DNA of 64,000 nt, taken from positions 992,001 through 1,056,000 of the forward strand of contig CAJYDM010000001.1 in assembly GCA_913757435.1 (NCBI GenBank). Direction: 5' to 3'. Shown here piece by piece: positions 16,947 to 24,782 of this stretch. This DNA is from Syntrophomonas sp. DTU019. GTDB taxonomy: Bacteria; Bacillota; Syntrophomonadia; Syntrophomonadales; Syntrophomonadaceae. The notes under the pieces are model-generated. The model ran no database searches. It was not told where the DNA came from and saw nothing but the letters and a program-made list of their open reading frames with translations. How positions within the stretch are numbered: the first letter of the stretch is position 1; every line of letters begins with the position of its first letter. The position numbers were made by a program, and so were the translations under genes.

Positions 16947-17766
16947 TTTACTGACGGTCAGGGACTTATATTATCGATATCAGGACGGCACCAACGCCTT
17001 AAACGGCCTCAATATATCCGTGCCCGTCAATTGCCGGGCTGCCATCCTGGGAGCGAATGGCGCAGGCAAATCCACCTTGTTCCTGCATTTTAACGGCTTG
17101 CTGCGCCCATTGGCCGGTTCCGTTTATTACCGCGGGCGGGAGGTCCAGTATAACAAAAAGGCTTTAATGAACCTTCGCCAGCGGGTGGGTATCGTTTTTC
17201 AAAATCCTGACCATCAACTGTTTTCTGCCAGTGTGTGGCAGGACATCTCCTTTGGCCTGATGAATCAGGGTTGTGGAAAGGCGGAGGCCCGCATGAGGGT
17301 GGAAGCGGTTGGAGAGCAATTAGGTATTAGTGAACTCTTTTTCCGCCCTACCCATTTTTTGAGCGTGGGTCAGAAGAAGATGGTGTCTCTGGCTGGAGTA
17401 CTGGCAATGGAACCGGAACTGATAATCTGTGATGAGCCTACCGCCGGACTGGATCCTGAGAATGCCCAACTGTTTATGCATGTGCTGAATCAATTGCAAC
17501 AACAGGGCAAGACCATCGTGATTTCGACCCATGATGTGAATCTGGCCTATCAGTGGGCCGATCTGGTGTGGCTGCTGCATAGAGGGCAGGTCTTGGCAGA
17601 GGGCTCTCCACTTGAGGTCTTTGATCAGGACGAGTTGTTGAAGCAGGCCCACCTGGAGACCCCCTGGTTGTTGGAAATCTGGCGGGTTATGGAGGCGCAG
17701 GGGCTGGTTTCGGCTGATATGCCCCCGCGCAGCAAAGCTCAGCTGCGGCAAGCCTTGCACGAATGA
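16936..17766 (+). CDS. cbiO: Cobalt ECF transporter ATPase CbiO
   Basis: ATP-binding subunit driving cobalt uptake. Walker A GANGAGKSTLF near residue 40, Q-loop FQNPDHQLF, Walker B LIICDEPTAGLDPE, H-loop STHDVNLAYQWAD. The signature reads LSVGQKK where most members have LSGGQ, so one glycine is replaced by valine. ATG 16936 was chosen for the GGGGG 5 nt upstream; ATG 16924 is the alternative. The stop codon TGA is the TGA inside the left arm of a palindromic repeat that starts at 17762, so the last codons abut a mobile element. Confidence 0.92.
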   Translation: MQPDLLTVRDLYYRYQDGTNALNGLNISVPVNCRAAILGANGAGKSTLFLHFNGLLRPLAGSVYYRGREVQYNKKALMNLRQRVGIVFQNPDHQLFSASVWQDISFGLMNQGCGKAEARMRVEAVGEQLGISELFFRPTHFLSVGQKKMVSLAGVLAMEPELIICDEPTAGLDPENAQLFMHVLNQLQQQGKTIVISTHDVNLAYQWADLVWLLHRGQVLAEGSPLEVFDQDELLKQAHLETPWLLEIWRVMEAQGLVSADMPPRSKAQLRQALHE

Positions 17767-17794
17767 CACAGGGGGACGCTTTCACTGTGTCATT
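17762..17794 (+). repeat. Palindromic repeat copy 2, containing the cbiO stop codon
   Basis: AATGACACAG / CTGTGTCATT arms around GGGGACGCTTTCA. The cbiO stop (TGA, 17764-17766) is inside the left arm. The hairpin is followed by a T-tract (CATTTTT), so the copy also looks like a rho-independent terminator for the operon. The core GGGGACG is on the same strand as the gene. Confidence 0.9.
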
Positions 17795-17859
17795 TTTAAT
17801 TCATATATGAATCGCTGACCGCCGACAAAGAAAAGTGCGAAGGCTCAGCAGCGTCGGCT

Positions 17860-19236
17860 TCAAGGCATTTCGCCTGCAGTGATATTGCTGGTAGCTGCGC
17901 CTAAGCCGGGGTAGAAGTTCTTCTGCAAGGATTTGCGCAGCTCGCCGCGCAAGTCGGGATGAGCTATCTCTATCAGAGCTTGGGCCCGCTGGCGGCGGCT
18001 TTTATATTTCAGGTCAGCCACCCCGTATTTCGTGACTACATAGTGGGCATAGGCGCGGGGAACTGTTATTGGCGTACCAATCGGCATCTCAGGCATAATC
18101 GAGGATGACAGGCTGCCGTCAGGCTGCTGGCGGGCCGCCGATAACAGGGTTATGCCTTTGCCTCCCTCTGACCAGTAAGCACCCAGCATAAAATCGAGTT
18201 GTCCGCCACTGCCGCTGATCATGCGGTGTCCCCAACCCTCGGAGCAGATTTGTCCGCTCAAGTCGACCATGACGGCCATGTTGATGGCTGTCAAGTTAGG
18301 GTACTGGGCCAGCATGATGGGACTGTTGGTATATGATGAGGGATAGAACTCGCAGGAAGGATTTTCGCTGATGTAATCGTACAGATCCTGGTCGCCAAGG
18401 CACATAGTGGCCAAAGTAACGCCGCGATGCCGGGGTTTGCAGGCATTGGTCACAATGCCTTGTTCCACCAGCTTGGGCAGTCCGATGGGGAACATCTCCG
18501 TGGTCACGCCCAAATCGTGTTTGCCCTGCAGACCGCAAACCACCGCTTCGGGGATGCCGCCGATTCCCATCTGAATGGTATCCCCGTCGTTGATCAAATC
18601 GAGCACATGAGCAGCGATGGCTTTCTCAATCTCGGTAGGCTTGCTGCGGGAAAAGGTAGGTATAGGGCTGTTATGCTCAATAAAGCAGTCAAATTCCGAT
18701 ACATGCATCCAGTTGTCTCCCAGGACTATAGGCATAAATTCATTTACCTCGGCAATGACGACCCGCAGTTTTCCCTTAGCCCGGCCTTTGCGGATCGTAT
18801 CCATGGTATAAAAATTGGTGAGCCCCAGATTAACATAACCTTTACTATTGGGCGGAGTGACCATAGCGATAAAAACGTCCGCATTGGCTGCCATTTTATC
18901 ACCCAGATCCTGGGCGGTGATGGGCAGGAAATCAGGTATGCGGGTGGAGTTGATATTGCGGATGGTGGAGAGGCCAAAGGCGGGGCAATATTCGATGCGT
19001 CCCAGCAGATTACCCATGAATTCCGGGTCGTACAGCCGGGTGGGCCGAAGCTGCACGGTGTCTGAGATTACCACCCCGGTAAGCTCTTCATGGCGGTCCA
19101 GGATAGCTTCATACATAGGCGGGGTGCAAGCTCCCACTCCCAGGGCTATGCCCACAAAATCACCGGATTTGACCAGACTCGCAGCTTCCTTAAATGAAAC
19201 CTGATTATTGCGATAGTGCTCCTTCCAATTCGACAC
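17860..19236 (-). CDS. Acetyl-CoA hydrolase/transferase family: probable 4-hydroxybutyrate (butyrate:acetate-type) CoA-transferase
   Basis: Family I CoA-transferase that would move CoA between acetyl-CoA and a short-chain acid, by way of a glutamyl-CoA intermediate. The catalytic glutamate is in TTEMFPIG (Glu ~247). GIGGIPEAV and GSGGQLDFMLGAYWSEGG are family signatures. 458 aa, full length. The start is a GTG with GAGGGGG 7 nt upstream. Isolated on the minus strand between the cobalt operon and the UroD-fold gene. In a syntrophic butyrate oxidiser such an enzyme could activate butyrate; the substrate cannot be decided from sequence. Confidence 0.88.
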   Translation of the reverse strand: MSNWKEHYRNNQVSFKEAASLVKSGDFVGIALGVGACTPPMYEAILDRHEELTGVVISDTVQLRPTRLYDPEFMGNLLGRIEYCPAFGLSTIRNINSTRIPDFLPITAQDLGDKMAANADVFIAMVTPPNSKGYVNLGLTNFYTMDTIRKGRAKGKLRVVIAEVNEFMPIVLGDNWMHVSEFDCFIEHNSPIPTFSRSKPTEIEKAIAAHVLDLINDGDTIQMGIGGIPEAVVCGLQGKHDLGVTTEMFPIGLPKLVEQGIVTNACKPRHRGVTLATMCLGDQDLYDYISENPSCEFYPSSYTNSPIMLAQYPNLTAINMAVMVDLSGQICSEGWGHRMISGSGGQLDFMLGAYWSEGGKGITLLSAARQQPDGSLSSSIMPEMPIGTPITVPRAYAHYVVTKYGVADLKYKSRRQRAQALIEIAHPDLRGELRKSLQKNFYPGLGAATSNITAGEMP

Positions 19237-19490
19237 TACTATACCCCCTCTTCCTTATATAACCAGCCTGCCTATGCCCAAAATGTATTCTATACGGGCT
19301 TAAACGGCAGTCTCCTCAAGAATATATTCCTGTTTTGGGCGTTTTTTCCTTCTTTACTAGAAAATAATATTGGGACGCTAACTAACAGCATTTGCCATCT
19401 GCTATAATGATTCTGTCGGGAATCAATAATGGTAATTGCGGTCTGTCTCCCCCGCTCATAACTTATTTTTCAAAGAAAGCGATTGGTAAA

Positions 19491-20315
19491 ATGGGCCGTT
19501 TACGCGTGTGGAACGCACTACGCAAAATCAAACCCGAACGTACCCCGCGGGGTGAAATCCTCATCGCAGAGGCATTTCTAAAAGAGGCCAACACCAACCT
19601 GGAAGCGTTTTTGGAGGAGATTGAGGCCGATCTGCTCACACTCCCTGTCAATTACCGCTCCCAAGTGGACTGGCAATACTGGTGCCGCAAGGGGTATTTC
19701 ACCTTTGCCCTGATTGATGGTCCATTCAATACTCTGATACAGTCGCTAGGATGGGCGCGGGCCGCAGAATGGATCGTAAAAAAACCTGCCACTGTGCGCA
19801 GCTTCATGGGCAAGTATTTGAAAGCCGCCTGGGAAGTGGCCGCCGGCGCACTGGATGGAGGCTGTGAAGGGCTTATATTGGGGGATGATCTGGCTGGACA
19901 AAACGACTTGCTGGTTGATCCGGTTTTCCTGCGTAAATACTATTTCCCCGAATTGCGCTGCTGGCTGAAAAAAATACCGGTGGTGAGCACGCCGGTGCTA
20001 TTTCACTCCGACGGCAATGTGGCAGAGTTGATACCGGATTTGAGGGGCGTTGGCTTCTGGGGCCTGCAGGGCCTGCAGCCTGATGCGGGGATGAGTAAAG
20101 CAATCCTACCGGAAGAATTGGTGGATGATTGGGTGTGGTGGGGCAGCCTGCAGTTTGAGGGCCGACTCGGTCTCAAAGGCCCTGCGCAGCTCAGCTCCGA
20201 GGCTGTGCAATTGTGCCGGCAATGGCAAGGAGTCCCCGGATACATCTTCGGTTCCTGCGGCGGCCTCTATTCCGGCCTACCTCTGGAGCTGGTAAAAGCT
20301 GCCTACCTAAAATGA
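19491..20315 (+). CDS. UroD-fold protein, probable corrinoid-related methyltransferase (not HemE)
   Basis: About 274 aa of the uroporphyrinogen-decarboxylase/MtaA superfamily: typical N-terminus WNALRKIKPERTPRGE, ILGDDLAGQNDLLVDP in the middle, LFHSDGNV (residues ~170-177), and the C-terminal FGSCGGLYSGLPLE. The RQAGRY motif of true uroporphyrinogen decarboxylase is absent. MtaA/MtbA zinc-site proteins usually have His-x-Cys where this has His-x-Asp, so the reaction is unknown. The ATG at 19491 fits the family start; an upstream in-frame ATG (19392) adds 33 unrelated residues. The stop codon TGA lies in the arm of a palindromic repeat. Confidence 0.75.
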   Translation: MGRLRVWNALRKIKPERTPRGEILIAEAFLKEANTNLEAFLEEIEADLLTLPVNYRSQVDWQYWCRKGYFTFALIDGPFNTLIQSLGWARAAEWIVKKPATVRSFMGKYLKAAWEVAAGALDGGCEGLILGDDLAGQNDLLVDPVFLRKYYFPELRCWLKKIPVVSTPVLFHSDGNVAELIPDLRGVGFWGLQGLQPDAGMSKAILPEELVDDWVWWGSLQFEGRLGLKGPAQLSSEAVQLCRQWQGVPGYIFGSCGGLYSGLPLELVKAAYLK

Positions 20316-20353
20316 CACACGGGGACGGGCCTCTACTCCTTATCTGTGTCATT
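20311..20353 (+). repeat. Palindromic repeat copy 3 (43 bp), containing the stop of the UroD-fold gene
   Basis: AATGACACA at the left and TGTGTCATT at the right flank a longer loop beginning CGGGGACGGG. The TGA at 20313-20315 is the stop codon of the preceding gene. No T-tract follows, so this copy is a poorer terminator than copy 2. Confidence 0.88.
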
Positions 20354-20436
20354 GAGTCGTAATTGAATCATTTATCAGGAGACAGAGTTGTGACAAGAAC
20401 TTGATATGCTAGAACCTGCCTCCTCGATAGAGGAAT

Positions 20437-21189
20437 TTACTCAACAGGCCACAGGTTTTTCTCCCACTTTTCGGCATAAGGGGCTGGTTCACCACGGAGC
20501 AATGCCGCAAAGGCTTCCACGGCCTGCAAAGCATCTCCGATTGGGTAGTAAAAGGCATTCCAATTATCGCTGTCCTCACCGTCATGATTGGGTATGACCC
20601 AATCGAACTGCCACGCCAAATCAAGCTCCATTGGGGCGCTATTGCATCGTTTCTCAATATTCTCCAGGTCTTTCAGCGAGAGGATGCCCTTCTGTTTCTG
20701 AGTGCGGCGTAGCAGTTTGCGGCGCATCACATCCACCAGCATCTCCCGCACGTTGGCTCCCTGCTCACGCAGCCAGATGATTTCGGCTCTGCACAGGGGA
20801 GCTAGGAACACCCGCTGTATATCCACTTCCGCCATCTCAGGCAGATTCCAGATGGCCTGGGGAACGTAAGGATTCCCTTCAAAAAGCACGTCCTGACCGC
20901 TGTCCAGAATGCTGAATAGCTCCGCGGTGTCCAGACCTTGCAAGTCACCGCGAACTTCCAGGAGGATGAAATCTTCGCGCTCATTGAGTCTGTGCATCTG
21001 GTCAGGGCTGCGGAAATAATAGTCCACCCCTTCACTCTCGCCCGGTCGCGGAGCGCGCGTATTGTACATGACCAATTTGCGAAGTTTAGACTCCAGCTGA
21101 GGATATAGCGCCTTCAAGGCATTACACAGCGGCCCTTTACCCACGCAGGAAGGTCCGCCCAGAAGCACCAACCGGCCGCGTTTGGACAT
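20437..21189 (-). CDS. Guanylate-kinase-like P-loop protein
   Basis: 250 aa. Starts MSKRGRLVLLGGPSCVGKGP, a guanylate-kinase-type P-loop (GGPSCVGKGP), then VMYNTRAPRPGESEGVDYYF, which matches the TTRxxRxGExxGxDYxF nucleotide-binding motif. It is ~45 residues longer than housekeeping Gmk. The C-terminal part (DLAWQFDWVIPNHDGEDSDNW) carries the VIPND-like motif of the kinase. A Thr in the usual K-T/S position of the P-loop is replaced by Pro, so activity on GMP is uncertain. AGGGGG lies 7 nt before the chosen ATG. It stands alone, with no obvious operon partner. Confidence 0.7.
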   Translation of the reverse strand: MSKRGRLVLLGGPSCVGKGPLCNALKALYPQLESKLRKLVMYNTRAPRPGESEGVDYYFRSPDQMHRLNEREDFILLEVRGDLQGLDTAELFSILDSGQDVLFEGNPYVPQAIWNLPEMAEVDIQRVFLAPLCRAEIIWLREQGANVREMLVDVMRRKLLRRTQKQKGILSLKDLENIEKRCNSAPMELDLAWQFDWVIPNHDGEDSDNWNAFYYPIGDALQAVEAFAALLRGEPAPYAEKWEKNLWPVE

Positions 21190-21450
21190 ACTAACGCCCC
21201 CTATAAACATTCTTTCCTTGCCAATTCGGCACCCTACACACTTTATCCTGCATACCTAAATACCTATATACCTGTAGTACGATACCCTCTATCTGTGTTA
21301 TTCCCACGAGTGGCATGATAAGCGCAGTATGATGAAAGTTAAGTCAATATCTTGCGCTATGGTTACTCTGCAAAGAATGGAGACAACGTACAGTGTCCCT
21401 GTGTTTCACTCAGTTAATGCCAGCCAAAATGATTCCACTGTGAATTAAAA

Positions 21451-21483
21451 AATGACACAGATAAAACGTCCCCCTGTGTCATT
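21451..21483. repeat. Palindromic repeat copy 4
   Basis: AATGACACA / TGTGTCATT arms; plus-strand core ATAAAACGTCCCC. Followed directly by a 17-bp half copy (21484-21500), suggesting a partial tandem amplification. Confidence 0.9.
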
Positions 21484-21594
21484 CGTCCCCCTGTGTCATT
21501 TGCTTACTTCCGCAAAGAATGGGGACAAAGAGTTCCCGTGTTTTCGTGTTTCATTCCGCAATAGCCATCATAATGATTCCATTGTGAATTAAAA

Positions 21595-21627
21595 AATGAC
21601 ACAAATAAAACGTCCCCCTGTGTCATC
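21595..21627. repeat. Palindromic repeat copy 5
   Basis: AATGACACA / TGTGTCATC arms with core ATAAAACGTCCCC. It is the second member of the 143-bp tandem duplication and differs from copy 4 at only a few positions. Confidence 0.9.
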
Positions 21628-21853
21628 TTGGTATCTTGTGGGGAAATATTTTACTGCAATGACTTCATATTACGCCCTTGTTTTTGTTCTCCTGTAGTGC
21701 AATAATTAAATTCAACAAAATTTCTCCAAAAATCGCCCCACATCGGAGTTCTTGCGCATTGTATGTTGTATACAGAAAAACCATAAACAGCGGACCAGAA
21801 ATAAACCTTGATAAAGGAAATTATATAAATCGGAGGATTGAGGTGATTTATTT

Positions 21854-22924
21854 ATGTCCATGGAGATCAAAGTTACCAGGACAAACTCTCCCAAGGTGAA
21901 ACCGGATCAAAATAATCTTCCTTTCGGAGAGTACTTTACCGACCATATGTTTGTGATGGATTACACCGAAGGGCAGGGCTGGCACGACCCCCGGATTGTA
22001 CCCTACGGCCCCTTGGAGCTTGATCCCTCCACTATGGTCTTCCACTACGGGCAGGCGATTTTTGAAGGAATGAAAGCGTACAAGTGCAAAGACGGCAGTA
22101 TCAACCTGTTCCGCCCCTACGCCAATATGGAGCGCGCCAACATCTCTAATGAAAGAGTGGTCATACCTCCTCTGGATGTGGATTTCGCCGTAGAGGCCAT
22201 AAGGGCTGCAGTGGATATAGACAGTGACTGGGTGCCGGATGCGGAAGGCACCTCCTTATATATACGTCCATTCATCATTTCCACCGACCCTTACCTGGGG
22301 GTGCGACCCTCGCATACATATAAATTTATGGTGATCATGTGCCCGGTAGGGGCTTACTACCCTGAAGGTCTGGACCCGGTCAAGATCTATGTTGAAAGCA
22401 ACTATGTCCGTGCAGTCAAGGGCGGCACCGGCTATATCAAGACTCCGGGCAATTATGCTGCCAGCCTGAAAGCCCAAATAGAGGCCAAAGAGAAGAATTA
22501 CACCCAGGTGTTGTGGCTGGATGGAGTAGAGAAGAAATATATAGAAGAAGTTGGCACCATGAACGTGATGTTTAAAATAGACGGTACGGTGGTGACTCCA
22601 GCCCTGGAAGGCAGCATTCTGGGCGGCATCACCCGCGATTCCGCTTTGGCCTTGTTAAGGCATTGGGGCGTTCCGGTTGAAGAAAGGCGCATCAGCATAC
22701 AGGAGTTGTTCGAGGCCTATGAAAAAGGCCGACTGGAAGAGGCCTTCGGCACCGGCACCGCTGCGGTCATCTCTCCCATAGGCGAGCTGTCCTGGGACGG
22801 CAAGGTGATGAACATCAACAACGGACAGATCGGAGAGATCTCCCAGAAGCTGTATGACACCATGACAGGTATACAGTACGGCGAGGTGGAAGATCCTTTC
22901 AACTGGGTGGTCAAAGTCAGATAA
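21854..22924 (+). CDS. ilvE: Branched-chain amino acid aminotransferase
   Basis: Fold-type IV PLP enzyme that transfers the amino group between glutamate and the 2-oxo acids of Leu, Ile and Val. 356 aa of the long (BCAT-II / eukaryotic-like) form: FHYGQAIFEGMKAY near residues 63-76, RPFIISTDPYLGV near 138-150, cofactor lysine in GGTGYIKTPGNYA (Lys ~196), and EEVGTMNVMF. A GGAGG followed by a GAGGTGA lies upstream of the ATG. It is transcribed alone; a strong hairpin follows about 60 bp downstream. Confidence 0.95.
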   Translation: MSMEIKVTRTNSPKVKPDQNNLPFGEYFTDHMFVMDYTEGQGWHDPRIVPYGPLELDPSTMVFHYGQAIFEGMKAYKCKDGSINLFRPYANMERANISNERVVIPPLDVDFAVEAIRAAVDIDSDWVPDAEGTSLYIRPFIISTDPYLGVRPSHTYKFMVIMCPVGAYYPEGLDPVKIYVESNYVRAVKGGTGYIKTPGNYAASLKAQIEAKEKNYTQVLWLDGVEKKYIEEVGTMNVMFKIDGTVVTPALEGSILGGITRDSALALLRHWGVPVEERRISIQELFEAYEKGRLEEAFGTGTAAVISPIGELSWDGKVMNINNGQIGEISQKLYDTMTGIQYGEVEDPFNWVVKVR

Positions 22925-22983
22925 TTCATGGCCATTGGTCAGACCCGAAGAGCCCCCAACTAAAAATAATCTCTGAGCAACCT

Positions 22984-23034
22984 GGGACGTTTTCGGCCGT
23001 GTTGTATACTACGGATAACACGGCCAGACGTCCC
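22984..23034. repeat. Strong interrupted inverted repeat downstream of ilvE
   Basis: GGGACGT (22984-22990) and GGCCGTGTT (22995-23003) pair with AACACGGCC (23017-23025) and ACGTCCC (23028-23034). That is 16 base pairs with one small internal loop and a 13-base apical loop. A weak T-rich stretch follows (CTTTCGTTTTCT). It may terminate ilvE transcription. Its GGGACG/CGTCCC ends recall the core of the dispersed palindromes, but the rest is different. Confidence 0.7.
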
Positions 23035-23142
23035 CTTTCGTTTTCTCCGACCGTTTTTAATTTCCAAGTTTATACATCTGACCTTTTGGTTTAAACTATC
23101 GATATAATATTAATAAGCAGTGGAGAGGGGGGAGCCTGCCGA

Positions 23143-24126
23143 ATGGTAGTGGTCTTATGGTTTTCCTGGCAACAGAAACTGAATACGCTGCGCCACAATC
23201 TCGACTATCATGCCGGGGAACTGTATTGCGCGCCGCTGATTCCCGACCTCTTGCTGGATTACAGCCGTAAATTGTGCCCGACCATAGACCCTGGGGAGAA
23301 GCCCTATTGCCTCTATTTCACCTATAAAGACAGCGGCAGACTGCCGGTCTTGATTCTGCTTACCGATCAGCGACTGCACTATTTCAATCCCTTCCGGCCC
23401 CACACCATGGCCTGGGGAGAGGTCCGCGAAGTGGGTTCCATCCCCCTGCAGGCTATCGCCCAATTCGAGGTACAGGCCAGACCTTTCCGCACCTTGCTCA
23501 CCGTCAATGAGCAGGAATTCCTGACCCTGCCTTATCGCATCGAGCCGGTCATACGGCATCGGCTTAAGACGGCCGTGGATTTGAAAAAAGGCCCAGAAGC
23601 ATTTAAAACCAATATTCAGGACACCTATCTGAATCCCGAAAACTCCATTGACGGATACGATCTGGCCGAAGTGACCCACCATTTCCTCAACCAGTTCGTG
23701 CCCTTGTTCAATTTTTACACCTGTCCCTTCAACGCTGAACACCTGCAAGAGCTGCGCCTGATTTGCGGCTGCAGCTTGGAAGATGAGGCCCCATTGATTT
23801 ACCTGCCTCTGGAGCAACCAGGCAGCCAGCATTGCGGGGTGTTAATCACCACCGTTAATATGTATGTGCTGCGCCAGCAGGTCGAAGTCATCCCGCTGTC
23901 CAGTATATATCAGGCCGGCCTGGCAACGGTCAACGGTCGGGTTTATCTGCATGTGAACGGCCAGAGCCGGGGCATACTGTATGAAGAACGGAGTGCATTT
24001 GACAAGCGCAATACCCGCGTCTTGCAGACCTTATTCCGGCTCTACCGGCGCACCTTGAACCGCTACCAACCGGTTCCGGCCAGAGGCTTTCCCGCTTTTT
24101 ATCCGCATCCCGACCATAACCACTGA
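23143..24126 (+). CDS. Unknown protein with two probable PH-like domains
   Basis: 327 aa, not recognised as a named family. Two segments have the strand pattern of bacterial PH-like (YokE/bPH) domains. Residues ~65-145 contain VLILLTDQRLHYF, IPLQAIAQFEV and a C-terminal helix. Residues ~225-310 contain GVLITTVNMYVLRQQ, IPLSSIYQAGL and a closing helix ending RLYRRTLNRY. A Cys-containing linker (ICGCSLEDE) separates them. There is no signal peptide or transmembrane segment, so it is probably cytoplasmic. The ATG follows GAGAGGGGGGAG. A terminator lies about 40 bp after the stop. The domain reading is inference from the pattern of hydrophobic strands. Confidence 0.6.
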   Translation: MVVVLWFSWQQKLNTLRHNLDYHAGELYCAPLIPDLLLDYSRKLCPTIDPGEKPYCLYFTYKDSGRLPVLILLTDQRLHYFNPFRPHTMAWGEVREVGSIPLQAIAQFEVQARPFRTLLTVNEQEFLTLPYRIEPVIRHRLKTAVDLKKGPEAFKTNIQDTYLNPENSIDGYDLAEVTHHFLNQFVPLFNFYTCPFNAEHLQELRLICGCSLEDEAPLIYLPLEQPGSQHCGVLITTVNMYVLRQQVEVIPLSSIYQAGLATVNGRVYLHVNGQSRGILYEERSAFDKRNTRVLQTLFRLYRRTLNRYQPVPARGFPAFYPHPDHNH

Positions 24127-24162
24127 AACATCGGAATAATTAAAATGCTGCCAGCAGATGCT

Positions 24163-24197
24163 AAGACTGCCTCCAGATGGTGAGGGGCAGTCTTTTT
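24163..24197 (+). terminator. Rho-independent terminator
   Basis: AAGACTGCC...GGGCAGTCTT stem followed by TTTTT. It separates the PH-like gene from the DsrE-like gene and overlaps the leader of the latter. Confidence 0.85.
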
Positions 24198-24212
24198 ATA
24201 AGGAGAGATGAT

Positions 24213-24692
24213 ATGGAAAAGAGTGGTTTCAGTCTTCTATTATTCAGTGGTGACTATGATAAATGCCTGGCGGCAATGATCCTGGCCAATGGAGCGCGCG
24301 ATTTGGAGATGGAGGTAGATGTATTCTGCGCCTTCTGGGGGCTTTTACTGCTGCGCGACCCAGAAAAACTCAGTATGGAAGACAAGGATGTATACGAAAA
24401 AATGTTTACTCTGGCCACCCCGGCGGGGGCAGAAGCGCTCCCTCTGTCGAAGATGAACATGGCCGGAATGGGCAAACAGATGCTGCTCAATATGATGGCT
24501 TCTCAAGAATCCCCCGATCTGGTGTCATTTCTGCACGGAGCTTTTAAAAAAGGGGTGCGTTTCCATGCCTGCGAACTCTCCATGAAGATTATGGGCTTTG
24601 AGAGCGAAGAACTGCTGCCTGAGGTAACAGTTAAAACTGTACATGACTATTTGCAGCAAGCCAGAAAAGCAGAAATTCAGTTATTCATCTGA
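24213..24692 (+). CDS. DsrE/DsrF/DrsH-like family protein
   Basis: 159 aa; resembles the small DsrE/F-like sulfur-carrier or peroxiredoxin-like family: SLLLFSGDYDKCLAAMILANGARDLEMEVDVFCAFWGLLLL, with cysteines near residues 17 and 39, and FHACELSMKIMGF near 121-133. The cysteine in HACELSM corresponds to the active-site cysteine seen in many DsrE-fold proteins. AGGAGA precedes the ATG. It lies 90 bp upstream of a cysteine-desulfurase-like gene on the same strand, which suggests a shared role in sulfur handling; this is inference. Confidence 0.72.
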   Translation: MEKSGFSLLLFSGDYDKCLAAMILANGARDLEMEVDVFCAFWGLLLLRDPEKLSMEDKDVYEKMFTLATPAGAEALPLSKMNMAGMGKQMLLNMMASQESPDLVSFLHGAFKKGVRFHACELSMKIMGFESEELLPEVTVKTVHDYLQQARKAEIQLFI

Positions 24693-24782
24693 TCGCCGCC
24701 CGCACCATGAAAATGTTCATACTGTGTTCCCAAATCTAGCCCCGGTTCATAACATATAGGAAAACATTGTGTGACAGGATGA

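Larger units (their letters stand above)
21371..21627. repeat. Imperfect tandem duplication, period ~143 bp
   Basis: Both copies begin GCAAAGAATGG(A/G)GACAA, share AATGATTCCA(C/T)TGTGAATT in the middle and end in AAAAAATGACACA(G/A)ATAAAACGTCCCC. Between them is an extra half repeat, CGTCCCCCTGTGTCATT (21484-21500). Spacing is 142-144 bp, so the copies have drifted by small indels. Confidence 0.85.
21190..21853. other. Non-coding stretch holding a tandem duplication with palindromic repeats
   Basis: About 660 bp without a credible gene between the guanylate-kinase-like gene and ilvE. The left part has two direct copies (about 21371-21483 and 21513-21627) of a unit of about 143 bp, each ending in a 33-bp palindromic repeat. 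The last 200 bp should hold the ilvE promoter, but no good -35/-10 pair was picked out by eye, and no T-box features (T-box sequence, specifier loop) were recognised. Confidence 0.6.

Noticed and set aside
21628-21853. T-box leader upstream of ilvE
   Set aside because: No T-box consensus, specifier loop or terminator/antiterminator pair could be found.
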